Positions 18,911 to 28,636 of a stretch of 64,000 nucleotides of DNA are shown in pieces. The notes beneath the pieces were generated by a model. That model was given only the letters and a program-made list of their open reading frames with translations. It made no database searches and was not told the origin of the DNA. Source of the stretch: Oscillospiraceae bacterium (GTDB taxonomy: Bacteria; Bacillota; Clostridia; Oscillospirales; Oscillospiraceae); contig JAFPWF010000034.1 of NCBI GenBank assembly GCA_017395085.1, forward strand, positions 62,001-126,000, read 5' to 3'. The position numbers and the translations under genes were made by a program. Each line of letters opens with the position of its first letter. Position 1 is the stretch's first letter.

Positions 18911-20506
18911 GTGCTGACAGTCAATGATCTTTCCATGCAGTTCGGGCCCTCCGTTCTGTTCAGCAAGGTCGACCTGCAGTTTACCGCGGGTAACTGCTAC
19001 GGAATCATCGGGGCCAACGGCGCCGGAAAATCGACCTTCATCAAAATTCTCTCCGGGGAACTGGAGCCGACAAGCGGTTCCGTTGTCCTGGATCCGAAGC
19101 GGCGGATGTCTGTCCTGAAGCAAAACCAGAGTCTGTACGACGATTATTCCGTTCTGGATACCGTCATCATGGGAAACCAGCGTCTTTACGACTGCGGCAG
19201 GGAAAAAGACGCGATTTATGAGAAGGACGATTTCAGCGATGAGGACGGAATCCGTGCTGCTGAGCTGGAAGAGGAATTCGCCGAGCTTGGCGGCTGGGAA
19301 GCCGAGAGCGACGCTTCTCGGATTCTGCAGGGTCTCGGGGTGGAGGTTGCTCTTCACGACCGCCTGATGCGGGACATCGATCCACGGCTGAAAGTGAAGG
19401 TTCTGCTCGCACAGGCGCTCTTTGGTCATCCCGACGTGATCCTGCTGGATGAGCCGACGAACAACCTGGATCTGAACAGCGTTGTCTGGCTGGAAGACTT
19501 CCTGATGGATTATGAGGGTACCGTCCTTGTCGTCAGCCATGACCGCTACTTTCTGAACAACGTCTGCACCCATATCGTCGACATTGACTACGGCAAGATC
19601 AAAATGTACGTCGGAAACTACGACTTCTGGTATGAATCCAGCCAGCTGATCCAGAAGCTGATCCGTGATCAGAACAAGCGCGCCGAACAGAAGATTCAGG
19701 AACTGCAGACATTCATTGCCCGGTTTTCCGCAAACCGCAGCAAATCCAGGCAGGCAACTTCCAGACGCAAGCTGCTGGATAAGATCACGGTCGAAGAGCT
19801 GCCCGCTTCCGGCAGGCGCTATCCCTGGGTCGGGTTTAAAGCCGACCGTGAACCGGGGAAAGACCGCCTTTTTGTTACGGAAGTCAGCAAAACCGTGGAT
19901 GGCGTCAAGCTGCTGAACAACATCAGCTTTATCGTTGGGAAAGAAGACAAAATCGCCGTAATCGGGAAAAATGAACTTGCCGTCACTGCGCTTTTCCAAA
20001 TCCTCATGGGTCTGGAGGAACCGGACTCCGGCACCGTCAAGTGGGGAGCTTCGATTTCACCGGCGTATTTTCCGAAGGATCACAACGATTTCTTTGAAAA
20101 CTATGACGGCGATCTGATCGAATGGATGCGTCAGTTTTCCGATGATAAGCGGGAAAGTTACCTGCGCACGTTTCTCGGGCGTATGCTGTTTTCCGGAGAT
20201 GATGTATACAAGCCGGCAAAAGTGCTCTCCGGCGGCGAGAAGGTCCGCTGCATGCTGAGCCGCATGATGCTGTCCGGAGCAAATTTCCTTGTTCTGGATC
20301 AGCCGACAAACCACCTGGATCTAGAGAGCATTGCCGCACTGAACAACGGCCTTGAGGCTTTTAAATACAATGTCATCTTTTCCTGTCACGACCACCAGCT
20401 GACACAGACAGTCGCCAACCGGATCATTGAAATCACCGATACGGGCATTATCGACCGGATGTGCACTTATGACGAGTACATGAATCTGATCCGACCGGAA
20501 GAATAA
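18911..20506 (+). CDS. ABC-F family ATPase, YbiT-like, with degenerate second nucleotide domain
   Basis: A 531-residue twin-ATPase without membrane segments; ABC-F proteins act on ribosomes. It starts with GTG after AAAGGAGGT. Domain 1 has an intact P-loop (GANGAGKST, 34-42), Walker B LLDEPTNNLD with Glu181 and His210, but its signature lacks LSGG (RDIDPRLK, 154-161). Domain 2 has LSGGE (439-443), but its P-loop reads GKNELAVTA (352-360), with Val358 where the catalytic Lys belongs, and Walker B is LDQPTNHLD, with Gln464 replacing the catalytic Glu. One composite ATP site therefore looks complete and the other dead. No antibiotic-resistance role is implied. Confidence 0.9.
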   Translation: MLTVNDLSMQFGPSVLFSKVDLQFTAGNCYGIIGANGAGKSTFIKILSGELEPTSGSVVLDPKRRMSVLKQNQSLYDDYSVLDTVIMGNQRLYDCGREKDAIYEKDDFSDEDGIRAAELEEEFAELGGWEAESDASRILQGLGVEVALHDRLMRDIDPRLKVKVLLAQALFGHPDVILLDEPTNNLDLNSVVWLEDFLMDYEGTVLVVSHDRYFLNNVCTHIVDIDYGKIKMYVGNYDFWYESSQLIQKLIRDQNKRAEQKIQELQTFIARFSANRSKSRQATSRRKLLDKITVEELPASGRRYPWVGFKADREPGKDRLFVTEVSKTVDGVKLLNNISFIVGKEDKIAVIGKNELAVTALFQILMGLEEPDSGTVKWGASISPAYFPKDHNDFFENYDGDLIEWMRQFSDDKRESYLRTFLGRMLFSGDDVYKPAKVLSGGEKVRCMLSRMMLSGANFLVLDQPTNHLDLESIAALNNGLEAFKYNVIFSCHDHQLTQTVANRIIEITDTGIIDRMCTYDEYMNLIRPEE

Positions 20507-20543
20507 ACTAGCCTGCTGTTTTCAATCTGATCCAGTCTGTTTC

Positions 20544-20582
20544 CCCGAACCGTGAAATATCCATTCCGGTTCGGGTTTTTTT
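20544..20582 (+). terminator. Terminator after the ABC-F gene
   Basis: CCCGAACCG and CGGTTCGGG pair around a 14-base loop, followed by TTTTTTT. It closes the transcription unit that starts at DUF1846. Confidence 0.85.
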
Positions 20583-20594
20583 ATCCGAATGAAT

Positions 20595-20623
20595 TTGACA
20601 AGCTTCCTCTTTTGTTGTATATT
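20595..20623 (+). promoter_or_regulatory. Promoter of the hflX-yigZ-dgt-dnaG-rpoD run
   Basis: Consensus TTGACA, 17 bases, TATATT. The next gene is hflX; the start codon question is described there. Confidence 0.8.
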
Positions 20624-20739
20624 ATGTTGATATTTTATGCAGTATTTTTCCGTGCACCTGACAGGAAGGGCTGATTTCCGTAGAGAGTACTGAAGCAAAA
20701 AAAGAACGGGCGATTCTAGCCGGGCTGAACGCTCAGAGC

Positions 20740-21978
20740 ATGGAAGCCGGGGAACGTTCTTCGGACAGTTCCATGGATGAGCTTGCCGCCCTCGTGGAGA
20801 CAGCCGGCGGTGAAGCGGTGATCACGCTGATCCAGAACCGGCCTGCTCCCGAACCCCGAAGCTTTATCGGCGACGGGAAAATTGCCGAGATGAAGCAGCT
20901 GATCGCCATGCACGGCTGTGATATGGCCGTCTTTGACAACGAACTGTCCCCTTCCCAAATGCGGGTACTTTCCGAGGAACTCGGCGTCAAGGTGCTGGAC
21001 CGCTCCGGTCTGATCCTGGATATTTTTGCAGGAAGAGCCCGGACCCGTGAAGGCAGGCTCCAGGTTGAGCTGGCGCAGTATCAGTATCTGCTGCCGCGTC
21101 TGACCGGTATGTGGACCCATCTGGTACGCCAGACGGCGTCCGGGGGGAGCTCGCCGATCGGGACGCGCGGCCCCGGTGAAACCCAGCTGGAAACCGACCG
21201 CCGGCATATCCGCCGCAAGATCCAGAAGCTGCAGGAAGAGCTTGCCGACGTGCGCCGCGTCCGGGATACCCAGCGCCGTCTTCGTGAAAAGAATGCCCTG
21301 CCCATGGTTGCGCTGGTCGGTTATACCAATGCGGGAAAATCTACCCTGCTGAACCTGCTCACGGATTCCGACATCCCGGCCAACAACCGCCTCTTTGACA
21401 CGCTGGATCCCACAACAAGGCGCTTCCGGCTGAATGAACATCAGGAAATCCTTGTTTCGGATACGGTAGGTTTTATCCGGAAGCTTCCCACCAACCTGAT
21501 CGAGGCCTTCAAGGCAACGCTGGAAGAACTGCGTTATGCCGATCTGCTTCTGCATGTGATTGATCTTTCCAATCCGGAGTGGGAAGCTCAGGCGGCAGTT
21601 GTCGACCGGATTATCGAACAGCTGGGAGCCGGGCAGACTCCCTGTCTGCGCGTATTCAACAAATGCGATTTATACTACGGCATTCTTCCTCATGGAGATG
21701 ACACTGTCTGCATCTCGGCGAAAAGCGGGGAAGGCACAGATATTCTGGTACAGAAGCTGGAAAAAGCACTATCCGGAACCACAACCGAAGCAGAACTGCT
21801 TCTCCCCTACTCCGAGGCCGGGATCATCGATCTTCTGAAGCGGGAAGCGCAGATTCTTTCCATGAACTATGAAGAAACCGGAATCCGTGTACATGCCATT
21901 CTGGGAGATGCGCTCTACGGACGGATGCGGAACTATATCCCCGGTTTCAAAGATGTGTCTGAGGACTGGGAGCAATGA
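20740..21978 (+). CDS. hflX: GTPase HflX
   Basis: A 412-residue (from the first ATG) ribosome-associated GTPase that splits stalled or hibernating ribosomes. The N-terminal domain has the glycine-rich YIGxGK-like FIGDGKIAEMKQL; the linker has RTREGRLQVELAQYQYLLPRL and the family motif GPGETQLETDRR; the G domain has GYTNAGKST (G1), TRRF, DTVGFIRKLP (G3) and FNKCD (G4). Family-like sequence (ERAILAGLN) continues upstream of this ATG in frame back to about 20674, next to AGGAAGGG at 20663-20670, but there is no ATG, GTG or TTG there. The real start may be ATT 20674 or CTG 20671. Confidence 0.93.
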   Translation: MEAGERSSDSSMDELAALVETAGGEAVITLIQNRPAPEPRSFIGDGKIAEMKQLIAMHGCDMAVFDNELSPSQMRVLSEELGVKVLDRSGLILDIFAGRARTREGRLQVELAQYQYLLPRLTGMWTHLVRQTASGGSSPIGTRGPGETQLETDRRHIRRKIQKLQEELADVRRVRDTQRRLREKNALPMVALVGYTNAGKSTLLNLLTDSDIPANNRLFDTLDPTTRRFRLNEHQEILVSDTVGFIRKLPTNLIEAFKATLEELRYADLLLHVIDLSNPEWEAQAAVVDRIIEQLGAGQTPCLRVFNKCDLYYGILPHGDDTVCISAKSGEGTDILVQKLEKALSGTTTEAELLLPYSEAGIIDLLKREAQILSMNYEETGIRVHAILGDALYGRMRNYIPGFKDVSEDWEQ

Positions 21979-22592
21979 GTGAGTTTCTGGTACCGGCCGG
22001 AACCGGAGAATCTGAACTGACAGAAAAGCGTTCCCGTTTTCTCGGACATCTTTTGCCGGTTGAGACTGAGGAGGAAGCACGGGCATTCCTCAACGAGATC
22101 AGGCGAAAGTATCACGATGCGCGGCATAACTGCTGGTGTTACCGGATTCATGGCGGCCCTGAGCGTTTCTCGGATGACGGGGAACCGCAGGGTTCCGCGG
22201 GGATGCCGATGCTGGAGGTCTTCCGGAAAGAAAACGTTGAGAACTGTGTCTGCGTGGTAACGCGATACTTCGGCGGCGTTCTCCTGGGTACGGGCGGCCT
22301 TTCCAGAGCCTACTCTCAGGCAGCCAAGGATGCGCTGCTGGACGCCGGTACCGTACAGACCGGGCTCTGGTGTGAGATTTGCTTCTACTGTCCCTACGGG
22401 ATGCTGGATCGTTATAAAAATGAGCTTGCAGGCTTCGGAGCGCTATTGGGAGAATTTGATTACGCTGCCGAAGTGCTGATTCGGGCAATAATCCCGGAAA
22501 CAGAAGCCCCCGTTCTTGCGGACCGAATCCGGGATCTCAGCGGAGGGAGGATAAATCCGCAGGTTTCAGGCCCTTTTCTGAAGAGCATCTGA
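21975..22592 (+). CDS. YigZ/IMPACT family protein
   Basis: A 205-residue two-domain protein of the UPF0029/IMPACT family. The conserved N-terminal core is EKRSRFLGHLLPV, DARHNCWCYRI, RFSDDGEPQGSAGMPMLEV and VVTRYFGGVLLGTGGLSRAYSQAA; a shorter alpha/beta C-terminal domain follows. Relatives are linked to translation or stress responses, but the biochemical role in bacteria is not settled. The start overlaps the hflX stop by ATGA, so the two are coupled, which agrees with a ribosome-related job. Confidence 0.9.
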   Translation: MSEFLVPAGTGESELTEKRSRFLGHLLPVETEEEARAFLNEIRRKYHDARHNCWCYRIHGGPERFSDDGEPQGSAGMPMLEVFRKENVENCVCVVTRYFGGVLLGTGGLSRAYSQAAKDALLDAGTVQTGLWCEICFYCPYGMLDRYKNELAGFGALLGEFDYAAEVLIRAIIPETEAPVLADRIRDLSGGRINPQVSGPFLKSI

Positions 22593-22603
22593 AAGGAGTT
22601 CTC

Positions 22604-23608
22604 ATGAACTGTCCGAGAGAAGAAAGAGAGCAGGCTGAATACCTTCTGGTCGGCAATTACGGCGTTCGTGCTGTCGATTCCCGCGGGCGGGAAATGCCGG
22701 AGGAAGAGTGCAGCATCCGAACCTGTTTTCAGCGGGATGTGGACCGCATCACACACTGCAAATCCTTCCGCCGCTTAAAACATAAGACCCAGGTCTTCCT
22801 CCAGCCGGAGGGCGACCACTATCGCACAAGACTGACGCACACTCTTGAAGTCAGCCGCCTTGCAAGGACCGTTTCACGGGCATTGAGGCTGAATGAGGAC
22901 CTTACGGAGGCCATCGCGCTGGGGCATGATCTCGGGCACACTCCTTTCGGGCATGCCGGAGAACGGGCACTGAACCGCATCCACCCAGGAGGCTTTCGCC
23001 ACTACGAACAGAGTCTGCGTGTTGCGGACCTGCTGGAGCGTGACGGGCGAGGTCTCAACCTTTGTTATGAAACCCGGATGGGAATCCTGAATCACACTTA
23101 CGGGGCTCCGGACGACACGCGGGAAGCAACCTGCGTTCGCCTCTGTGATCGGATTGCCTATATCAACCATGACCTGGACGACGCCATCCGCGCCGGCCTG
23201 CTGACAGAGGAAGACGTACCGGAAAAAATCCGCAGCGGAGCCGGAAGCCGCAACAGCGCCCGCATCAACAGCTTTATCCGCGATCTGATCATGAGCAGCG
23301 GCAACGGAGCTCTTGCCCTATCGGAACCGATGCAGGACCTCTTTGATTACTTCCACAGCTTTATGTACGCTGAAATCTATACCAATCCCCTTGCAAAAGG
23401 TGAAGAAGGCAAGGTGGACGGAATTCTTGCCGCGCTGTATGATTACTATACTGCCCATCCCGAAACCCTGCCGGAGGATTATCTGGGCATTCTGGAGAAC
23501 GAAGGCGTTGAACGTGCCGCGTGCGATTACATCTCCGGCATGACAGACGGCTATGCGATGGAAAAATACAGCGAATTATTCATTCCCTTCGCCTGGACGG
23601 TGAAGTAG
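22604..23608 (+). CDS. Deoxyguanosinetriphosphate triphosphohydrolase-like HD protein
   Basis: A 334-residue HD-superfamily hydrolase. Metal ligands are in HTLEVSRLART (His), GHDLGHTPFGHAGE (His-Asp) and NHDLDDAIRAG (Asp); the N-terminal RTCFQRDVDRITHCKSFRRLKHKTQVF is the dGTPase family block. Family members cut dNTPs to nucleoside plus tripolyphosphate, or act as regulated dNTPases. It lies directly before dnaG and rpoD, the usual clostridial order, which suits dNTP control at replication. An AAAGGAG ribosome site precedes the ATG. It is of the short dgt-like class, so its exact substrate is uncertain. Confidence 0.92.
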   Translation: MNCPREEREQAEYLLVGNYGVRAVDSRGREMPEEECSIRTCFQRDVDRITHCKSFRRLKHKTQVFLQPEGDHYRTRLTHTLEVSRLARTVSRALRLNEDLTEAIALGHDLGHTPFGHAGERALNRIHPGGFRHYEQSLRVADLLERDGRGLNLCYETRMGILNHTYGAPDDTREATCVRLCDRIAYINHDLDDAIRAGLLTEEDVPEKIRSGAGSRNSARINSFIRDLIMSSGNGALALSEPMQDLFDYFHSFMYAEIYTNPLAKGEEGKVDGILAALYDYYTAHPETLPEDYLGILENEGVERAACDYISGMTDGYAMEKYSELFIPFAWTVK

Positions 23609-23638
23609 CGGCACTGGTGAAGAAAGGAGGAGAGGCTG

Positions 23639-25378
23639 GTGGCCTTTCCGGAAAACTTCATACAGGAACTGATTGACCGCAACGACATCGTCGATGTGAT
23701 AGGAAGTTATGTAAACCTGTCAAAGCGGAGCGGAGCAAATCTGTTCGGTCTGTGCCCGTTTCACAACGAGAGGACTCCCTCCTTTGCCGTCAACCCGTCC
23801 GGACAGTTTTATCACTGTTTCGGCTGCGGAAAAGGCGGCGGCGTGATCAACTTCATCATGGAGATAGAGAATCTCTCCTATCCCGATGCGGTCCGACATC
23901 TTGCTGCCCGCGTAGGGATGGAAGTACCTGATGACGGCTATGACAAAGATTCCAAACGCCGTGCACGTCTGCTGGAACTGAACAGGGACGCCGCAAAGTT
24001 TTTTTACGAACAGCTTTCGGCACCTGATGGGCAGAATGCGGTCCGGTATATGCGGGAACGCGGCATTTCACCCCAGACTGCAAAGCGTTTCGGATTGGGG
24101 TGCGCACCGGACAGCTGGGAAAGCCTTCGGAAGGCAATGGCCGAGAAAGGGTATTCCGATTTTGAGCTATTTGACGCAGGTCTTGTAAAACGCGGCCAGC
24201 GCGGCGGTTTCTATGATACTTTCCGCAACCGCCTGATGTTCCCCGTGATCGACGTACGGGGAGATGTCATCGGCTTTTCAGGGAGAATCCTGGGCGGTGA
24301 CGGTGCAAAGTACATGAACAGCCCTGACACCCTGGTATACAACAAGAGCCGGAACCTTTTTGCGATGAACCTGGCCAAAAAATCCAAGAACGGATACCTG
24401 CTGCTTGTGGAAGGAAATGTGGATGTCGTAACACTCCACCAGGCCGGGTTCGACTCGGCGGTAGCGTCGCTGGGCACTTCCCTGACTCCGGAACAGGCCC
24501 GCCTAATGAGCCGCTACACTAAGGAAGTCATCATTGCATACGACAGTGACGGCGCCGGGCAGAAGGCGGCGCAGCGCGCCATCGGGATTCTTGAGAGGCT
24601 GGACCTGAAAGTGCGCGTCCTGCGTATGACCGGGGCAAAAGACCCGGATGAGTTTATCCGGATGAAAGGCGCTGACGCCTTTGCAAATCTTCTGAAAGAT
24701 TCCGAAAACCAGGTGGACTATCGCCTGAACACGGTCAAAGCAAAGTATGACCTTAGCCTTGACGACCAGAAGGTGTCGTACCTGAAAGAAGCTTCGGAAC
24801 TGCTTGCGAGCCTTCCGGGGCAGGTGGAGCGTCAGGTTTACGCAATCCGGGTTGCCGGCGAAGCCGGTATCGGTCAGGACGCCGTAATCCGAGAAGTGGA
24901 ACGGCGCCGCAAGATCCTGCTGTCCCGGCTTAAGAAGGACTACGAGCGGGATATCACCCGTCCGGAGAAGGCCGTACAGCCGGCAGAGCGCACGATGCGT
25001 TATTCCAATCCCGGAGCTGCCGCCGCTGAAGAGGGTATCATCCGCCTTCTTTATCTGGAGCCCGCACTTGTGCGCGAAGAACTTCCGGGCGCAAAGGAGT
25101 TCTCAAGCGAGGCGCTCGGCAAGATCTATTCCGTTATTAAAGCGGCGATCGAATCCGGGACATCCGTGAGCGTAAACGCTCTTGCGCCGAAGCTGGCTCA
25201 GGAGGAGATGAATCTCCTCGTGCGGATCATCCAGAAGCCTGAACGATTAAGCGAAAGCCGAAGCATTCTCGCAGACTATGTCCGCAGGATGCGGGAGGAG
25301 CAGGATCGGAAAGGCGGTTCGGAAGATCTGAAGGCACTGAGTGAGAAGCTCAGAAAGGAAAAAGGATTCCGCCCTTAG
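23639..25378 (+). CDS. dnaG: DNA primase
   Basis: A 579-residue primase that makes RNA primers for replication. The CHC2 zinc ribbon has Cys39, His42, Cys60 and Cys63 (CPFH...CFGC). The core has RFGLGCAPDSW, the TOPRIM block VEGNVDVVTLHQAG (Asn where Tyr is common in EGYMDV) and AYDSDGAGQKAA. The C-terminal region is shorter and less conserved and would contact the helicase. The start is GTG at 23639 after AAAGGAGGAG. It sits between the dGTPase-like gene and rpoD in the macromolecular synthesis operon. Confidence 0.97.
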   Translation: MAFPENFIQELIDRNDIVDVIGSYVNLSKRSGANLFGLCPFHNERTPSFAVNPSGQFYHCFGCGKGGGVINFIMEIENLSYPDAVRHLAARVGMEVPDDGYDKDSKRRARLLELNRDAAKFFYEQLSAPDGQNAVRYMRERGISPQTAKRFGLGCAPDSWESLRKAMAEKGYSDFELFDAGLVKRGQRGGFYDTFRNRLMFPVIDVRGDVIGFSGRILGGDGAKYMNSPDTLVYNKSRNLFAMNLAKKSKNGYLLLVEGNVDVVTLHQAGFDSAVASLGTSLTPEQARLMSRYTKEVIIAYDSDGAGQKAAQRAIGILERLDLKVRVLRMTGAKDPDEFIRMKGADAFANLLKDSENQVDYRLNTVKAKYDLSLDDQKVSYLKEASELLASLPGQVERQVYAIRVAGEAGIGQDAVIREVERRRKILLSRLKKDYERDITRPEKAVQPAERTMRYSNPGAAAAEEGIIRLLYLEPALVREELPGAKEFSSEALGKIYSVIKAAIESGTSVSVNALAPKLAQEEMNLLVRIIQKPERLSESRSILADYVRRMREEQDRKGGSEDLKALSEKLRKEKGFRP

Positions 25379-25466
25379 CGGCGGCTGGAACAGGCACTCC
25401 GGAGCATATCACGGAGCATGAGGACAATACAGTTACTCTGTAAGGATTACGGAAAGAAGGAAAACC

Positions 25467-26738
25467 ATGAACGACGAACTGCAACTGACTGAAGAAGAAC
25501 TGGAGAGCATGGCGGACAGGCTGATTGAGGAAGCAGCCGGATCTGATATTGCAAATCAGCAGGAGACCGAACTCATCAAGGCCCCCAGAAGAAATACCAG
25601 AAAAAAGGACGAGGCACCGACAGACAGCCGGCCGCCGGAAGTCCGGCTTCAGGAACTGATGGAGAAGGGCCGCAAGGCCGGGAAGCTTACAAGCAAGGAT
25701 CTGGATCTTCTCAACGAACTGAACCTGGATGCAGACACCGTGGACAAATTCTATGAGGATTTGGAAAAGGCCGGAGTCGAAATTGACTACGGCGTAGGCG
25801 ATCTGCCGGTTCTGGATGACGACCTGCTGCCCGAGCTGGATGACCTGAGTCAGGTTGAGGAGGTTCCGGAGGAAGAGGTCACGGATACGGACGCCCTGAT
25901 GGACACCTTTGCAACAGACGACCCGGTGCGGATGTATCTGAAGGAGATCGGAAAGGTGCCTCTGCTCACTCCGGAAGAAGAACAGGAACTGGCCAGGCGG
26001 ATGAATGCCGGCGATGAAGAAGCGAAGCGGAGAATGACGGAAGCCAATCTCCGTCTGGTTGTAAGCATCGCAAAGCGTTACGTTGGGCGCGGAATGCTTT
26101 TCCTGGATCTCATTCAGGAAGGCAACCTTGGGCTTATCAAGGCAGTTGAGAAGTTCGACGTCGAAAAGGGATACAAATTCTCCACCTACGCGACCTGGTG
26201 GATCCGTCAGGCGATCACAAGGGCAATCGCCGATCAGGCAAGGACCATCCGGATTCCCGTACACATGGTGGAAACGATCAACAAAACAATCCGCGTATCC
26301 CGGCAGCTCCTGCAGGAACTCGGGCATGATCCGAGCGCCGAGGAGATCGCTGCGGAGATGAACATGCCTGTGGATAAGGTGCGGGACATCCTGAAGATTG
26401 CTCAGGAACCGGTGTCTCTGGAAACCCCCATCGGTGAGGAAGAAGACAGCCATCTGGGCGACTTTATCCCGGACGAGGATGCAAGCGAGCCGAGTGAGGC
26501 TGCAAGCTTCTCCCTGCTGCGGGAACAGCTGGAGGAAGTTCTGGACACGCTGGCTCCCCGGGAGAAGAAGGTGCTGGAGCTGCGTTTCGGGATCGTAGAC
26601 GGAAGAACAAGGACCCTGGAGGAAGTCGGCAAAGAGTTTAATGTAACCAGGGAGCGCATCCGCCAGATCGAGGCAAAAGCATTGCGGAAGCTCCGGCACC
26701 CCAGCCGGAGCAAAAAGCTCCGGGATTTCCTGAACTGA
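25467..26738 (+). CDS. rpoD: RNA polymerase primary sigma factor
   Basis: A 423-residue sigma-70. After a charged N-terminal region of about 150 residues come region 1.2 ([18 protein letters not shown]), region 2 ([47 protein letters not shown]), region 3 ([10 protein letters not shown]) and region 4 ([48 protein letters not shown]). The region 2.4 and 4.2 helices are those of a housekeeping sigma, in agreement with the TTGACA/TATAAT-like promoters found throughout the window. It is the last gene of the dnaG operon. Confidence 0.98.
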   Translation: MNDELQLTEEELESMADRLIEEAAGSDIANQQETELIKAPRRNTRKKDEAPTDSRPPEVRLQELMEKGRKAGKLTSKDLDLLNELNLDADTVDKFYEDLEKAGVEIDYGVGDLPVLDDDLLPELDDLSQVEEVPEEEVTDTDALMDTFATDDPVRMYLKEIGKVPLLTPEEEQELARRMNAGDEEAKRRMTEANLRLVVSIAKRYVGRGMLFLDLIQEGNLGLIKAVEKFDVEKGYKFSTYATWWIRQAITRAIADQARTIRIPVHMVETINKTIRVSRQLLQELGHDPSAEEIAAEMNMPVDKVRDILKIAQEPVSLETPIGEEEDSHLGDFIPDEDASEPSEAASFSLLREQLEEVLDTLAPREKKVLELRFGIVDGRTRTLEEVGKEFNVTRERIRQIEAKALRKLRHPSRSKKLRDFLN

Positions 26739-26774
26739 TTCTTCGCCAGCACAGGTCCTGACATAACAAAAAAC

Positions 26775-26810
26775 ACACCCTCTGCGGAGCAAAAGTCTCG
26801 CAGAGGGTGT
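26775..26810. terminator. Hairpin between rpoD and the alpha-glucosidase gene
   Basis: Perfect 12-base arms ACACCCTCTGCG/CGCAGAGGGTGT. The minus-strand reading is followed by TTTTTTG, so it is a good terminator for the glucosidase gene; on the plus strand the T-tract is poor, so it would act on rpoD only as a hairpin. Confidence 0.75.
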
Positions 26811-26883
26811 TGCATTTGCTGAGCATGATATTCTGAACAATCCGGATGGCAGTGAAAAACGGGTTCCCGGTTTCGATCCGGGT

Positions 26884-28548
26884 TCAAGTTCGATGGTATA
26901 CTACGCATTCCCAGGGGCGCAGCGTCCCATACGGGGCCGGTTCCGGATAATTGGCTATCAGGATTTCGGCATTTTGATACTTCTCCGGAATTTTGTATCC
27001 CTGCTCCCGCTCAGAGAAATTGCAAACGACCAGCAGGCTCTCGTACCCATAGCTGCGGGTATAGATAAAGAGATCCGGGTGGTCGGGCTCCAGAAGCTCA
27101 TAATGGCCGTAAACAATGACGTCCATCTTTCTCCGCAGGGCAATCAGCTTCTGATAGTAATGGAAAACAGAATCGGGACGCCTGAGCTGTTCGGCAGCAT
27201 TGATGTACACATAATTCGGGTTGACCGGAAGCCAGGGCTTCCCGGTTGTAAAGCCTGCCTCGGATGTAGCGTCCCATTGCATGGGCGTACGGGCATTGTC
27301 CCGACTGCGCTGACGCATCATACGGATACCCTCTTCCTCGGTCATATAGCCTCTGGCTCGGTAATCCCTGTAATTGCCGAGAGATTCTATGTCATTGATC
27401 TGATCGATGCCTGTCCAGGGATAATTCGTCATGCCCAGTTCCTCGCCCTGGTATACATACGGAGTCCCCTGCATCATATGAAGACAGGTCGCCAGCATCT
27501 TGGCAGACCGTTCGCGGTGCTCTTCGGACTCACTTCCGTATCGTGAGACAATGCGCGGCTGATCGTGGTTGTCCCAGTAGAGACTGTTCCATGCAACCCC
27601 CTCCAGCTCCCGCTGCCAGCGGCTCATGATTTCCTTAAGTTTCGGCAGGTCTTTGCACTGCTCTGCATAACGGCCCAGAAGCGGGTGGAAGTCCGCTTCC
27701 ATATGCTCAAACTGGAATACCATGGACAGTTCGCTTCCATCGAGATTCGCGCACGATTTGGCTTCCTCCAGCGTAACGCCCGCGCATTCCCCCACGGTAA
27801 GCAGGTCATATCTGGAAAGCACTTTCCGGTTCATCTCCTGCAGATACTCATGCTCGTGCGGGCCGTTCGCCGCCAGCAGAAAGGAGGCATAACCGTTCGG
27901 GCCCGGTTCGCCGTCAGGCAGTCCTTCCGGCTTGGAGATGAGGCTGATCACATCCATACGGAATCCGTCAATTCCCTTCTGCAGCCACCAGTCCATCATA
28001 CGGAAGATTTCGTCACGCACGACCGGATTGTCCCAGTTGAGATCCGGCTGTTTTTTTGAGAAAAGGTGCAGGTAATACATGCCTGTCTGACTGTCGAACT
28101 CCCAGGCGCTGCCGCCGAAACATGAACACCAGTTATTTGGCTCTGCGCCGTTTTTCCCCTCACGCCAGATATAATAGTCCCGATAGGGATTGTCCGCGGA
28201 CGAACGGGACTCTACAAACCAGCGGTGTTCGTCAGAACTGTGGTTGACCACCAGATCCATCACGATCTTCAGACCGAGTTCATGCGCCTTTTCCAGCAGC
28301 CGGTCAAAGTCCGCCATGGTGCCGAACTCTTTCATGATGTCCTGGTAGTCGCTGATGTCGTAGCCGTTGTCGTCATTCGGAGACTTGTAAATCGGAGAGA
28401 GCCAGATCGTGTCCGTTCCCAATTCGCGGATGTATTCAAGCCGGTCTGTAATGCCGGTGAGATCGCCGATTCCGTCTCCGTCCGAGTCCTGAAAGCTGCG
28501 CGGATAGATTTGATAGACCACGCTTCGCTGCCACCATTTTTCTTCCAT
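26884..28548 (-). CDS. Alpha-glucosidase, GH13 oligo-1,6-glucosidase type
   Basis: A 554-residue cytoplasmic GH13 enzyme hydrolysing alpha-glucosides. The N-terminus WWQRSVVYQIYPRSFQDSDGDGIGDL is typical of subfamily 31. The catalytic residues are Asp199 (GFRMDV), Glu254 (VGECAG) and Asp329 (NHD). Val200, right after the nucleophile, is the residue associated in this subfamily with alpha-1,6 (isomaltase) rather than alpha-1,4 preference; specificity is therefore inferred as isomaltose-like, with trehalose-6-phosphate hydrolase as an alternative. The frame is open to 28593, but the ATG at 28548 has GGAGGTCAAG upstream. It is a single gene, divergent from serine dehydratase, with no sugar transporter adjacent. 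Confidence 0.9.
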   Translation of the reverse strand: MEEKWWQRSVVYQIYPRSFQDSDGDGIGDLTGITDRLEYIRELGTDTIWLSPIYKSPNDDNGYDISDYQDIMKEFGTMADFDRLLEKAHELGLKIVMDLVVNHSSDEHRWFVESRSSADNPYRDYYIWREGKNGAEPNNWCSCFGGSAWEFDSQTGMYYLHLFSKKQPDLNWDNPVVRDEIFRMMDWWLQKGIDGFRMDVISLISKPEGLPDGEPGPNGYASFLLAANGPHEHEYLQEMNRKVLSRYDLLTVGECAGVTLEEAKSCANLDGSELSMVFQFEHMEADFHPLLGRYAEQCKDLPKLKEIMSRWQRELEGVAWNSLYWDNHDQPRIVSRYGSESEEHRERSAKMLATCLHMMQGTPYVYQGEELGMTNYPWTGIDQINDIESLGNYRDYRARGYMTEEEGIRMMRQRSRDNARTPMQWDATSEAGFTTGKPWLPVNPNYVYINAAEQLRRPDSVFHYYQKLIALRRKMDVIVYGHYELLEPDHPDLFIYTRSYGYESLLVVCNFSEREQGYKIPEKYQNAEILIANYPEPAPYGTLRPWECVVYHRT

Positions 28549-28636
28549 ACACTTGACCTCCTGACACTTTTGAAGAAGTATACCATGAAACAATTCCGAA
28601 TGGTAGACTGTGCCGGTTTTTTATCCAATCCCGGGG

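Noticed and set aside
25350-26840. Antisense frame across rpoD (496 codons)
   Set aside because: The plus frame is an unmistakable sigma factor with all regions in order.
26855-26895. tRNA-like T-arm (CCCGG TTTCGAT CCGGG followed by TTCAAG)
   Set aside because: No matching D-arm, anticodon arm or acceptor stem on either strand, and the bases overlap the 3' end of the alpha-glucosidase gene.
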